A DNA stretch of 64,000 nt from RGIG9041 sp045657265 (GTDB lineage Bacteria > Bacillota > Clostridia > Oscillospirales > QAKW01), in assembly GCA_045657265.1 (NCBI GenBank), contig JAZOSU010000007.1, positions 1 to 64,000 on the forward strand, given 5' to 3'. A model generated the notes under the pieces. The model saw only the letters and a program-made list of their open reading frames with translations. It did no database searches and was not told the origin of the DNA. The translations under genes and the position numbers were made by a program. Of the stretch, positions 7,054-13,681 are shown piece by piece; position 1 is the first letter of the stretch; each line of letters starts with the position of its first letter.

Positions 7054-7163
7054 AATTCATGTCCTCCTTTTTTATGTTTATACCTCCACGGGTTTATACG
7101 CTCATCCAACCACCAAAGGCGCGGCGGCACAAGGGATGAAAAAACCTCGTGTGCGTATTCCAA
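7054..7163 (-). promoter_or_regulatory. Structured rpsB leader (candidate S2 autoregulatory RNA)
   Basis: The leader between the promoter and rpsB can form an outer helix (7096-7101 with 7153-7158) next to an inner helix (7102-7107 with 7134-7139). An alternative pairing of the CACGAGG and CCUUGUG stretches is also possible. Leaders of rpsB are commonly targets of feedback by S2. Here this is inferred from position and pairing only. Confidence 0.45.
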
Positions 7164-7169
7164 GCAGTT

Positions 7170-7198
7170 ATTATAGCACAAAGATTACCAAATTTCAA
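7170..7198 (-). promoter_or_regulatory. rpsB promoter
   Basis: TTGAAA (7193-7198), a 17-bp spacer and TATAAT (7170-7175) on the minus strand. Confidence 0.85.
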
Positions 7199-7220
7199 GT
7201 ATTTTTTATAATTAATTATA

Positions 7221-7250
7221 AAAGAGGGTAAAAACTAATTCACCCTCTTT
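7221..7250 (-). terminator. Terminator after the DivIVA-like gene
   Basis: A 9-bp stem (7221-7229 with 7242-7250) is flanked by A/T runs on both sides, so it could work in either direction. It ends the DivIVA-like gene and shields the rpsB promoter. Confidence 0.8.
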
Positions 7251-7263
7251 TTTTATTCTATTC

Positions 7264-7860
7264 TTAAAGATTTTCTTTAAAGTTATCGCCTGTATTTACT
7301 ATATCTTTTTCCAAGATATTAAGATACTGATTAAAGTCGTTAAGATAATGTGAAACCGCAGCAATTCTTGCATCAATTTCAGCTTTCCCTGCTTCAACGT
7401 TTTTACGCATCTGCATAAAATCTTCACGGGCTTTTTCAAATTTATCGAATGTATCAGAAAGAAGTTGTTTAGAGCTATTTTCTGCGCCTTCATATATCTG
7501 AGCAGCATCGCTTTTAGCTTTGATAACTATATCTGCAATAAGTTCTTTCTGATTATCGTACATCTGAGCTTTAGCGCGAAGTTCTTCAAGTTCTGCAAAC
7601 GAATCAGAAGCAAGAGCTTCTCTTTTTCCCTGTTCATATGCTTCTCTTTTAACTTGTTCCACATCTATTTCAGGTTGTTGAATCTGGGGTGTATTTTCTC
7701 TTTCAGCAAGTTCTGCCTGACATTTTTCGAGTTCGCTTTCGCAACGGTCAAGCTCTGATTTAAGATTTTCCATCTGCGAATTCAAGGAAGAAATATAATC
7801 AATTACTTCTTTTTTATTATAACCTTTAAATTCAGTTCTGAAAATTTCACTAACGCCCAT
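7264..7860 (-). CDS. DivIVA-domain protein
   Basis: This 198-aa protein belongs to the DivIVA/GpsB group, which binds curved membrane at poles and septa. The N-terminus (MGVSEIFRTEFKGYNKKEV) carries the lipid-binding region with the characteristic F-x-G-Y-x-x-x-E-V. Two coiled-coil stretches follow (about 25-60 and 85-160). The ATG at 7860 has GGGGG upstream; a TTG five codons earlier overlaps that site. It has its own promoter and terminator. It could be DivIVA or a related septal protein. Confidence 0.8.
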   Translation of the reverse strand: MGVSEIFRTEFKGYNKKEVIDYISSLNSQMENLKSELDRCESELEKCQAELAERENTPQIQQPEIDVEQVKREAYEQGKREALASDSFAELEELRAKAQMYDNQKELIADIVIKAKSDAAQIYEGAENSSKQLLSDTFDKFEKAREDFMQMRKNVEAGKAEIDARIAAVSHYLNDFNQYLNILEKDIVNTGDNFKENL

Positions 7861-7891
7861 TTTTGCATCCCCCAATAATTATATCTAAAAC

Positions 7892-7920
7892 ATTATATCA
7901 TCGGAAGACAAAAAAATCAA
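7892..7920 (-). promoter_or_regulatory. Promoter of the DivIVA-like gene
   Basis: TTGATT (7915-7920), 17-bp spacer, TATAAT (7892-7897) on the minus strand. Confidence 0.8.
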
Positions 7921-7927
7921 CACTATT

Positions 7928-8548
7928 TTAATAGCTGAGTATATCAGGTACTCCTTCTTTAAAAATTACAGAGTCATTAAATATTTCCATACTGTCATAT
8001 TCCACATTGAAAAGCTGTGCAAATGCACCCTCTTCTATAAAAGGCACAAGAATATTTTTATCTATCTGAAAATCACCAACCGAAGCAGACAATATTTCAA
8101 AATCCGCAAGACCGTTATTATTCACAAACTTACCCGAAAAAGTAATATTTTTATCTTCAATCATTTTTAAAAGCGAATAGTACGCAGAAAGTTCGGGATA
8201 CATATCACACAAAATATCTATATCTTTAATTTTACCAACCACTTTAACTGAATTATCATCTTCAAAATCTACGCTCAGATTATTTATAAAACCGTCAAGA
8301 TAGTATATGTTTCTGACAAGTTCTGTTATCTGGTCTTCGGTAAAGCTGACTCCGCCCACATTATCCTGATAATTCACGTAATCGTCAGGCAACTTAGATT
8401 CTTTTTGTTCCGTATGTTTTGGCGATTCACTCGTTTGAGGTTTGTAGGTAACTTCTTTCATATAAAGCATAAATCCCATAATCAAACAAGCAATAGTAAG
8501 CACCGTAATGAAAAAAGCCGAAATCCATTTTTTTCTGTATTGTTTCAC
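7928..8548 (-). CDS. Membrane-anchored extracellular protein of unknown function
   Basis: I do not recognise this 206-aa protein. It has one N-terminal membrane segment (about residues 10-29) after a short positive stretch, then a polar linker (about 33-60) and a globular region of about 145 aa, predicted outside the cell. There are no obvious catalytic motifs and no lipobox Cys in the usual place. Its overall shape recalls small anchored lipid-binding-like proteins such as YpmS, but this is weak. It is divergent from the VanY-like gene across a 101-bp region. Confidence 0.6.
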   Translation of the reverse strand: MKQYRKKWISAFFITVLTIACLIMGFMLYMKEVTYKPQTSESPKHTEQKESKLPDDYVNYQDNVGGVSFTEDQITELVRNIYYLDGFINNLSVDFEDDNSVKVVGKIKDIDILCDMYPELSAYYSLLKMIEDKNITFSGKFVNNNGLADFEILSASVGDFQIDKNILVPFIEEGAFAQLFNVEYDSMEIFNDSVIFKEGVPDILSY

Positions 8549-8572
8549 ATTGATTCCTCCGTGAAACTATTA

Positions 8573-8629
8573 TTGACAATATTTTTTGGTTTATTTAATA
8601 TTGAAAAAAAATTACACATAGAGTATACT
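8573..8629 (+). promoter_or_regulatory. Two tandem promoters for the vanY-like operon
   Basis: P1: TTGACA (8573-8578), 17 bp, TAATAT (8596-8601). P2: TTGAAA (8601-8606), 17 bp, TATACT (8624-8629). The -35 of P2 overlaps the last base of the P1 -10. P2 gives a very short leader containing GAGGTG before the ATG at 8650. Confidence 0.7.
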
Positions 8630-8649
8630 ATTCACAGAGGTGACAGATA

Positions 8650-9741
8650 ATGAATAAAAAAATGTTTACTACTTTGATATGTTTAATATCAGCCATTGTT
8701 TTTGTAATAATTGCTATTTTGTTTTCAAACATTATAAAACAACAACCCGAAAATCCTAAAGACAACGATTTGCCTGTTCAAACAAATCCACAGACTGAAA
8801 CAGAAAATCAAAATAAGGTTCCCGAAACAGACGTACCTGAAAATACAGTTACCGAGGACATTGAAATTCAGGAAAATGAAAACAAACCCGAAGAGAATCA
8901 GCCGGATAATACAGAAGACAAAAAGGAATCCGAACCCGAAAAAGAGCCTGAGCAACAGTCACAGAAAGAGCCTGAAAAAGAACCTGAGAAAGAGCCTGAA
9001 AAACAGCCTGAGCCTCCGAAAGAAAACATTACAGTCAGCGCAGGCGAAAGTTACAAAAGTTTTTCTCTTCTTGAAGGAAAGAGCGCAAAAGAGGCTTACG
9101 ATTATCTCAACGAATTTTTAAACTCCAAATATTCAATACTTGTAAACAAAAACAACAAGGTTTCATCAGACTACGCTCCGCAGAATTTAAGAACTCCGTC
9201 GGGCAGTGATTACAAACTTGAGTCAACCGCCGCAACTGCATTAGAACAGATGTTAAGCGGTGCAAGAAGCGCAGGATATTACGATTTGGTATTCTATTCA
9301 GGCTACAGAACATATGCGTCACAAAAAAACAAATACGAAACAAGAACACAGAAATACTTGAATCAGGGATATTCACAGGCGGATGCCGAAGCAAAAGCAG
9401 GAGAATACATAGCGCCTCCCGGTTCCAGCGAACATCACACAGGTCTTGCCGCTGACGTATGTTCATCATCTATCGTAAACAAATACGGTTATTTATCTGA
9501 TGCGTTTGACCAGACAAAAGAATGGAGATGGTTATCTGAAAACTGCGCAAATTACGGATTCATTTTAAGATACCGTAAAGATGCAGAAAGTATAACAGGA
9601 TTTTTATACGAGCCATGGCATTTCAGATATATCGGAAAAGACCATGCAATTGCTTGTACCAAGCTCGGAATGACATACGAAGAATATTACAGTATGCTTG
9701 TAAAATACAGAGATCAGGCAAAAGCCGATGCAGGCGTATAA
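8650..9741 (+). CDS. D-alanyl-D-alanine carboxypeptidase, VanY family
   Basis: A zinc peptidase trimming the terminal D-Ala of peptidoglycan stem peptides outside the cell. The 363-aa protein has an N-terminal membrane anchor (about 5-28), a Glu/Pro-rich low-complexity spacer with EPEK repeats (about 40-125), and a VanY domain (about 165-350). Visible motifs are SGYRT (217-221), S-x-H-x-x-G-x-A-x-D (S260, H262, G265, D269) and EPWHFR (321-326). These contain the zinc ligands and the catalytic Glu region. It heads the plus-strand cluster with DUF421 and DUF4363. The spacer probably lets the domain reach through the wall. No van resistance genes are nearby, so a housekeeping wall role is likely. 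Confidence 0.9.
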   Translation: MNKKMFTTLICLISAIVFVIIAILFSNIIKQQPENPKDNDLPVQTNPQTETENQNKVPETDVPENTVTEDIEIQENENKPEENQPDNTEDKKESEPEKEPEQQSQKEPEKEPEKEPEKQPEPPKENITVSAGESYKSFSLLEGKSAKEAYDYLNEFLNSKYSILVNKNNKVSSDYAPQNLRTPSGSDYKLESTAATALEQMLSGARSAGYYDLVFYSGYRTYASQKNKYETRTQKYLNQGYSQADAEAKAGEYIAPPGSSEHHTGLAADVCSSSIVNKYGYLSDAFDQTKEWRWLSENCANYGFILRYRKDAESITGFLYEPWHFRYIGKDHAIACTKLGMTYEEYYSMLVKYRDQAKADAGV

Positions 9742-9761
9742 AAACGAATAAAACGCTAAAA

Positions 9762-9792
9762 ATAAGCCATGAGGTGAAAACTCATGGCTTAT
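9762..9792 (+). promoter_or_regulatory. Hairpin covering the start site of the DUF421 gene
   Basis: A perfect 12-bp stem (9762-9773 with 9781-9792, 7-nt loop) contains half of the ribosome-binding site GAGGTG (9771-9776) and the whole start codon (9784-9786). No U-run follows, so it is not a terminator. It should repress initiation unless opened. Confidence 0.7.
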
Positions 9793-10425
9793 GTTGTTAT
9801 AAGATGTATTTTATTATATTTTGTTGTTGCGGCGGCGCTCAGAATAATGGGCAAAAGACAGATTGGTGAGTTACAACCAAGTGAGCTTGTAATTACACTT
9901 CTTTTTTCAGAACTTGCATCTATCCCCATGCAAAGTCCCGAGCTTCCGCTCATTGCAGGAATACTGCCTATACTTACTCTTGCATCAATTGAGATACTCA
10001 CGTCTACACTTACGCTAAAAAACGTAAAGCTCCGTCATTTATTATACGGAAAGCCTATAATACTTGCATACAAAGGCAAACTTGACCAGAAGGCAATGGA
10101 AAAAGCAAGAGTATCCATTGACGATTTGACCGAAGCTATGCGCACATCAGGAATAATCAAGGTGGAAGACATTGATTATGCAATTCTCGAAACCAACGGA
10201 AATATGAGTATAATTCCAAAGCAAAAAACAGACACAAGTTCAGGAATGTCAAAGCTTATGATTGTTGACGGGCGAATATTGTCCGAAAACTTAAAAAAAG
10301 AAAGTTTATCAGAAGAGTGGATAGACGTAATTTTAAAAGCGCAAGGTCTTGAAAATCCAAGTCAGATATTTTTACTTTCAAGAGACGACAACGGAAAAAC
10401 ATACATTATTAAAAAGGAGTGTTAA
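9784..10425 (+). CDS. DUF421 family membrane protein (YetF-like)
   Basis: This 213-aa protein matches the DUF421 family, with two or three N-terminal membrane segments (about 2-20, 34-50, 57-75), the conserved LRIMGKRQIGEL motif near residue 18, and a soluble C-terminal half. In spore formers such proteins often sit with sporulation genes. The exact biochemical role is unknown to me. Next in line is a DUF4363 gene, the common partner. Its start is buried in a 12-bp hairpin (9762-9792). Confidence 0.9.
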   Translation: MAYVVIRCILLYFVVAAALRIMGKRQIGELQPSELVITLLFSELASIPMQSPELPLIAGILPILTLASIEILTSTLTLKNVKLRHLLYGKPIILAYKGKLDQKAMEKARVSIDDLTEAMRTSGIIKVEDIDYAILETNGNMSIIPKQKTDTSSGMSKLMIVDGRILSENLKKESLSEEWIDVILKAQGLENPSQIFLLSRDDNGKTYIIKKEC

Positions 10426-10427
10426 AA

Positions 10428-10763
10428 ATGAAGCGGAGTATAATAAGTTTTTTCTCATTTACTTTCCTTGTGATTCTTATTACTGTCTCTGAAATAACAT
10501 ACGCAAACAATCTCGCAAAAAACATTGATACAAACACACAGAATTTCAAAGGCACAGAAAGCATTGAACAATTAAAAGAGTTATTTGAAAGCAGAAAGTT
10601 TTTAAACAGAATTTTTCTTCGGGAAAACATAACAGAAAGATTTGAAATATACATTTCAGAGCTTGAAGTATATGGCAAAAGCAAAGATACAGAAAGAATC
10701 AACGAAGCTTTGGAAAAAATAAGGTATTACACAAAGGATTTATACGAGGATCGTACTTTTTAA
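10428..10763 (+). CDS. DUF4363 family protein
   Basis: This 111-aa protein has an N-terminal membrane or signal segment (about 5-22) and a helical region with many charged residues. It matches the small DUF4363 proteins found beside DUF421 genes in Clostridia. The ATG at 10428 has GGAG eight bases upstream; a GTG at 10419 is in frame but overlaps that site. It starts 2 bp after the DUF421 stop. Function is not known. Confidence 0.75.
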   Translation: MKRSIISFFSFTFLVILITVSEITYANNLAKNIDTNTQNFKGTESIEQLKELFESRKFLNRIFLRENITERFEIYISELEVYGKSKDTERINEALEKIRYYTKDLYEDRTF

Positions 10764-10813
10764 CAAAAATCTTATTCGTTGCATAGTATAAGTCAGTAAG
10801 GAGAGGTGAAGGC

Positions 10814-10963
10814 GTGCGAAATGACATTATAAAAATTATCGGCATTGCCATCACCTGCTTTTCCTTAGGCACAATCATACAGATATTTATACCGAATATT
10901 TTTATTGTTATTTTATTCGCGTGTATTATGCTTATGGTTGGGGTTTTATTACTAAGGTATTGA
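10814..10963 (+). CDS. 49-aa two-helix membrane peptide
   Basis: A GTG start at 10814 follows GAGAGGTG and opens a 49-aa reading frame (begins M/VRNDIIKIIG, ends LLLRY). It is almost wholly hydrophobic, with two predicted membrane helices (about 5-25 and 28-46) around a central proline. I do not recognise the family. Position between DUF4363 and a SpoVM-like gene, same strand and tight spacing suggest it belongs to the same, possibly sporulation-linked, operon. Confidence 0.55.
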   Translation: MRNDIIKIIGIAITCFSLGTIIQIFIPNIFIVILFACIMLMVGVLLLRY

Positions 10964-10979
10964 AAGTGAGGGCGCATTG

Positions 10980-11057
10980 ATGAAAGTTGTGGTTATTAAA
11001 CCTCCGAAGCTTATTGCAGGTGTTTTGAAAAAGATTTTTAAAATAAAGAATACATAA
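10980..11057 (+). CDS. spoVM: SpoVM-like amphipathic peptide (25 aa)
   Basis: The ORF encodes 25 residues beginning MKVVVIKPPKLIAG. B. subtilis SpoVM has 26 residues beginning MKFYTIKLPKFLGG. The I-K-x-P-K-x-x-x-G core, the length and the amphipathic basic C-terminal half agree. SpoVM marks the convex forespore surface and anchors the coat ATPase SpoIVA. The start overlaps a stretch with GTGAGGGCG upstream as a possible ribosome-binding site. The terminator at 11059-11092 follows directly. Similarity is from memory of the B. subtilis peptide. Confidence 0.65.
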   Translation: MKVVVIKPPKLIAGVLKKIFKIKNT

Positions 11058-11058
11058 A

Positions 11059-11092
11059 AAAAGAGCTTGGTTTTAAACCAAGCTCTTTTACA
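11059..11092. terminator. Bidirectional terminator between spoVM-like gene and rplT
   Basis: AAGAGCTTGG and CCAAGCTCTT form a strong stem flanked by A and T runs. It serves both convergent operons. Confidence 0.85.
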
Positions 11093-11101
11093 TAAGTATA
11101 A

Positions 11102-11455
11102 TTATTTAGCGTTTTTAGCTGTTTCAACAAGTGTTTTGAATGCATCCATATCAGAAACTGCGATTTCTGCAAGCATTTTTCTGTTAAGTGTAACACCTGC
11201 TTTTTTAAGACCGTACATAAACTGTGAGTAGTTGATGTCGTTCATTTTGCAAGCAGCAGAAATACGAGTAATCCAAAGTGAACGGAAATCTCTCTTTTTC
11301 TGTTTTCTGCCGATATAAGCATTTGTAAGTGAGCGCATTACTGCCTGATTTGCAGTACGGAACTGTTTGCTCTTTGCGCCGTAAAAGCCTTTAGCAAGTT
11401 TTAATATCTTTTTTCTTCTTTTGCGGGTTGTTACCGCACCTTTAATTCTGGCCAT
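11102..11455 (-). CDS. rplT: 50S ribosomal protein L20
   Basis: This 117-aa basic protein starts MARIKGAVTTRKRRKKILK, the typical L20 beginning. L20 is needed early in large-subunit assembly and represses its own operon in Bacillota by binding the leader. It is last in infC-rpmI-rplT. Confidence 0.97.
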   Translation of the reverse strand: MARIKGAVTTRKRRKKILKLAKGFYGAKSKQFRTANQAVMRSLTNAYIGRKQKKRDFRSLWITRISAACKMNDINYSQFMYGLKKAGVTLNRKMLAEIAVSDMDAFKTLVETAKNAK

Positions 11456-11479
11456 TTATATTAATCCTCCATACCGAAC

Positions 11480-11677
11480 TTATTTATAAGGAATAAGCTT
11501 CTTAATTGTCTTAACGTTTGTAACGTCTGCATAAGCTTCTTTACGAAGTCCTCTTTTACGCTTTGTTGATTTTTTGTTCAAGATATGTGATCTGAACGCA
11601 TGCGCTCTTTTAACTTTACCGCCTTTAGTGATTTTAAATCTCTTTTTGGCGCCTGTATGAGTTTTGATTTTACCCAT
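11480..11677 (-). CDS. rpmI: 50S ribosomal protein L35
   Basis: This 65-aa basic protein (MGKIKTHTGAKKRFKITKGG) is L35. It lies 15 bp after infC and 24 bp before rplT. Confidence 0.97.
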   Translation of the reverse strand: MGKIKTHTGAKKRFKITKGGKVKRAHAFRSHILNKKSTKRKRGLRKEAYADVTNVKTIKKLIPYK

Positions 11678-11692
11678 TGTTATTTGCCTCCT

Positions 11693-12223
11693 TTATTTTT
11701 TTGACTTAAGCGCCGGATTAGGCGCTAAAATTAAAATCATATTTCTGCCTTCGACTTTTGCCGGTTTTTCAATTACCGCATAATCTTCAAGTAACTCAAC
11801 AAAACGGTTTGCGATATCAAAACCAAGTTCCGTATGAGCAAGTTCTCTACCCTTATACTTTACTACTACTTTTACTTTATCGCCGTTTTTAAGAAACTTT
11901 ACTGCGTGCGATGCCTTAGTCTGCAGATCATGCACATCAATTTTAAGAGTAAGCTGAATTTCTTTTACAGAAATAACATTCTGGTTTTTCTTAGCTTCCT
12001 TTTCCTTTTTTGTCTGTTCATAGCAATATTTTCCAAAATCTATGATTTTACAAACAGGCGGAACAGCTTTAGGTGCAATCTTAACAAGGTCAAGGTTTCT
12101 TGACTCTGCAATTCTAAGAGCTTCTGCCGCTGACATAACTCCAAGCTGATTGCCACTGTCGTCAACTACTCTGACTTCTTTATCTCTTATAGCTTCGTTG
12201 ATTACTAATTCTTTTGCGTTAAT
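11693..12223 (-). CDS. infC: Translation initiation factor IF-3 (AUU start)
   Basis: IF-3 binds the 30S subunit, prevents premature joining with 50S and checks start codon and initiator tRNA. Homology begins at I/M-N-A-K-E-L-V-I-N-E-A-I-R-D. There is no ATG, GTG or TTG at that point, but an ATT at 12223-12221 stands 8 nt after GGAGGT. An AUU start is a known, conserved feature of infC that lets IF-3 limit its own synthesis. With it the protein has 176 aa, the normal length. An upstream in-frame ATG (12283) would add unrelated residues from the terminator hairpin. A leader with terminator precedes it. Confidence 0.93.
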   Translation of the reverse strand: MNAKELVINEAIRDKEVRVVDDSGNQLGVMSAAEALRIAESRNLDLVKIAPKAVPPVCKIIDFGKYCYEQTKKEKEAKKNQNVISVKEIQLTLKIDVHDLQTKASHAVKFLKNGDKVKVVVKYKGRELAHTELGFDIANRFVELLEDYAVIEKPAKVEGRNMILILAPNPALKSKK

Positions 12224-12253
12224 ACCCGCACACCTCCAAAAGCAAAATACAAC

Positions 12254-12277
12254 AAAAAAACGAGCATAATATGCCCG
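12254..12277 (-). terminator. Attenuator terminator in the infC leader
   Basis: A 7-bp stem (12261-12267 with 12271-12277, one G-U in the RNA) is followed by seven U on the minus strand, 31 nt upstream of the AUU start. Confidence 0.75.
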
Positions 12278-12382
12278 TCTCACAACAAAAAACTATACAG
12301 AAAAATTCCATTTAGTTTAAGTATTAACCTTACTGACTTTTGCCGTAAGGTGAGACCGACATAGGTTCTACTTCTTTTTTGC
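12261..12382 (-). promoter_or_regulatory. infC-rpmI-rplT leader (candidate L20 leader)
   Basis: The leader forms a local hairpin (12327-12333 with 12345-12351) and a long-range helix (12277-12283 with 12350-12356), which ends exactly at the attenuator stem. In Bacillota L20 binds such a leader and promotes termination. The arrangement fits, but I have not matched it to the family consensus. Confidence 0.6.
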
Positions 12383-12388
12383 TTATAT

Positions 12389-12417
12389 ATATTAACACTT
12401 TCGTTTGCCGATGTCAA
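12389..12417 (-). promoter_or_regulatory. infC operon promoter
   Basis: TTGACA (12412-12417), 17-bp spacer, TAATAT (12389-12394) on the minus strand. Confidence 0.8.
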
Positions 12418-12445
12418 TATCTAAATAAAAATTTTTGAAAAAGTA

Positions 12446-12474
12446 TTTACAAATCATTTTTTGTCCTGTATAAT
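12446..12474 (+). promoter_or_regulatory. tRNA-Thr promoter
   Basis: TTTACA (12446-12451), 17-bp spacer, TATAAT (12469-12474), with the mature tRNA 5' end 12 nt further on. Confidence 0.85.
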
Positions 12475-12485
12475 GTATAAGCTTT

Positions 12486-12561
12486 GCTGATGTAGCTCAG
12501 TAGGTAGAGTGCATCCTTGGTAAGGATGAGGTCGGCAGTTCGACTCTGCTCATCAGCTCCA
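12486..12561 (+). tRNA. tRNA-Thr (anticodon GGU)
   Basis: The acceptor stem GCTGATG pairs with CATCAGC. The anticodon arm CATCC-TTGGTAA-GGATG gives anticodon GGT, and the T arm carries TTCGACT. The CCA end is encoded (12559-12561). It stands alone with its own promoter and terminator. Confidence 0.96.
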
Positions 12562-12562
12562 T

Positions 12563-12593
12563 AAAACCCCGTTTTAAAAACGGGGTTTTATTT
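12563..12593. terminator. Bidirectional terminator of tRNA-Thr and the glycosyltransferase operon
   Basis: AAAACCCCGTTTT and AAAACGGGGTTTT form a strong stem with a T-run on the plus side and A-run on the other. Confidence 0.88.
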
Positions 12594-12594
12594 T

Positions 12595-13674
12595 TTATTC
12601 ACATATTATTTGATATACTTTTTCAAGATTCTGTGCAAAAATTTTTGCACAGAATTTATTTTTGTATTCCAAAAGCGCATTATCAGAAAGATTTTTTCTG
12701 AGGTTATCATCTTGTGACAGTTTCAGATACGCTGATGCAAAAGCATTACTGTCATTTGTATCACAAACTATTGAATTAACATCATTCTCTGAAATTTCCG
12801 CAAGTCCTTCAGCGCTACTTACAACCGATGTAATTCCCGAAGACCAGCTTTCAACCATCGAAAGACCGAAAGTTTCGTGATGTGAACAAAGAGTATACAA
12901 ATCCATTGCGTGATACACCCGTTCTCTGTCATACACAACTCCTGCAAACACACAGTTGGAATCTATCCCCTGCTCTTTTGCATATAACATCATAGCGTCT
13001 TTGAGTTCACCGTCACCAACAAACAAAAATACGATATTTTTATTTTCTTGCAAAGTGATTTTTGCAGCATCGATCAGTGTTTTGTGATTTTTGACAGTAT
13101 GAAATCTGGCAACGCAACCAATTACGAATTTATCAGGGTCAATACCGAAATAAGCTTTTGCTCTCGCCTTTTCTTCGCTATCCGGAACCTGCATATCGTC
13201 AACACCGTTAAAAACTGTAAAAATACGTTTTTTATTAAAGCCAAGGTTGACAAGATTATCAGCAGAACTTTTTGAAACCGCAACTGCATAACCGCCCATA
13301 GCTCCATACATCAGTTTTGAAACAAGTCCACTGCCCTCAGAGAGAGTATGTTTTGTAAAAACACATTTACAAAGTCCTTTTGCCGCAATTCTTGCCGATG
13401 CGCTCCCATGGGCGTGAACAAGGTCATATTTTCCTTTTTTGATTATACTGCGAATAACAGGAATTGATTTGACATCAAGAGATTTATCGGGCGCTATATC
13501 TGCTTCTATTATTTCACAGTCTGTATTTTCAAGAAGATTTTTAACTGCAGAATTTTTAGGAAGCAGTACCGATACCGAAAAGTTTTCAAAATCACAATTT
13601 TTAACATAAGTTGCAATATAAGTACCTGCACCGCCTATATTAGTATCTGTAAGAACATTAAGAATTTTTGGCAT
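12595..13674 (-). CDS. Glycosyltransferase family 4 protein
   Basis: This 359-aa GT-B fold enzyme probably transfers a sugar from a nucleotide donor to a lipid or polysaccharide. The N-terminus (MPKILNVLTDTNIGGAGTY) has the glycine-rich acceptor-side loop typical of GT4. The C-terminal domain has the donor-site pattern FGLSMVESWSSG (about 255-280), matching the E-x7-E region. The ATG at 13674 sits behind GAGGTG; the open frame extends 17 codons further without support. It is last in the operon after two membrane proteins. Substrate is unknown. Confidence 0.85.
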   Translation of the reverse strand: MPKILNVLTDTNIGGAGTYIATYVKNCDFENFSVSVLLPKNSAVKNLLENTDCEIIEADIAPDKSLDVKSIPVIRSIIKKGKYDLVHAHGSASARIAAKGLCKCVFTKHTLSEGSGLVSKLMYGAMGGYAVAVSKSSADNLVNLGFNKKRIFTVFNGVDDMQVPDSEEKARAKAYFGIDPDKFVIGCVARFHTVKNHKTLIDAAKITLQENKNIVFLFVGDGELKDAMMLYAKEQGIDSNCVFAGVVYDRERVYHAMDLYTLCSHHETFGLSMVESWSSGITSVVSSAEGLAEISENDVNSIVCDTNDSNAFASAYLKLSQDDNLRKNLSDNALLEYKNKFCAKIFAQNLEKVYQIICE

Positions 13675-13681
13675 AGGCACC

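Noticed and set aside
8764..9030. Glu/Pro repeat in the VanY-like gene as a possible phage-variable or recombination region
   Set aside because: Low-complexity spacers are common in wall-spanning proteins, and the frame is intact. No evidence of variation can be seen from one sequence.
8650..9741. A vancomycin-resistance determinant based on the VanY-type domain
   Set aside because: No vanH, vanA, vanX or regulator genes are nearby. The context is a DUF421/sporulation-type cluster, so ordinary wall trimming is more likely.
12221..12283. An ATG-started N-terminal extension of IF-3
   Set aside because: These codons overlap the terminator hairpin and ribosome-binding site and have no homology to IF-3. 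The ATT at 12223 fits family length and start.
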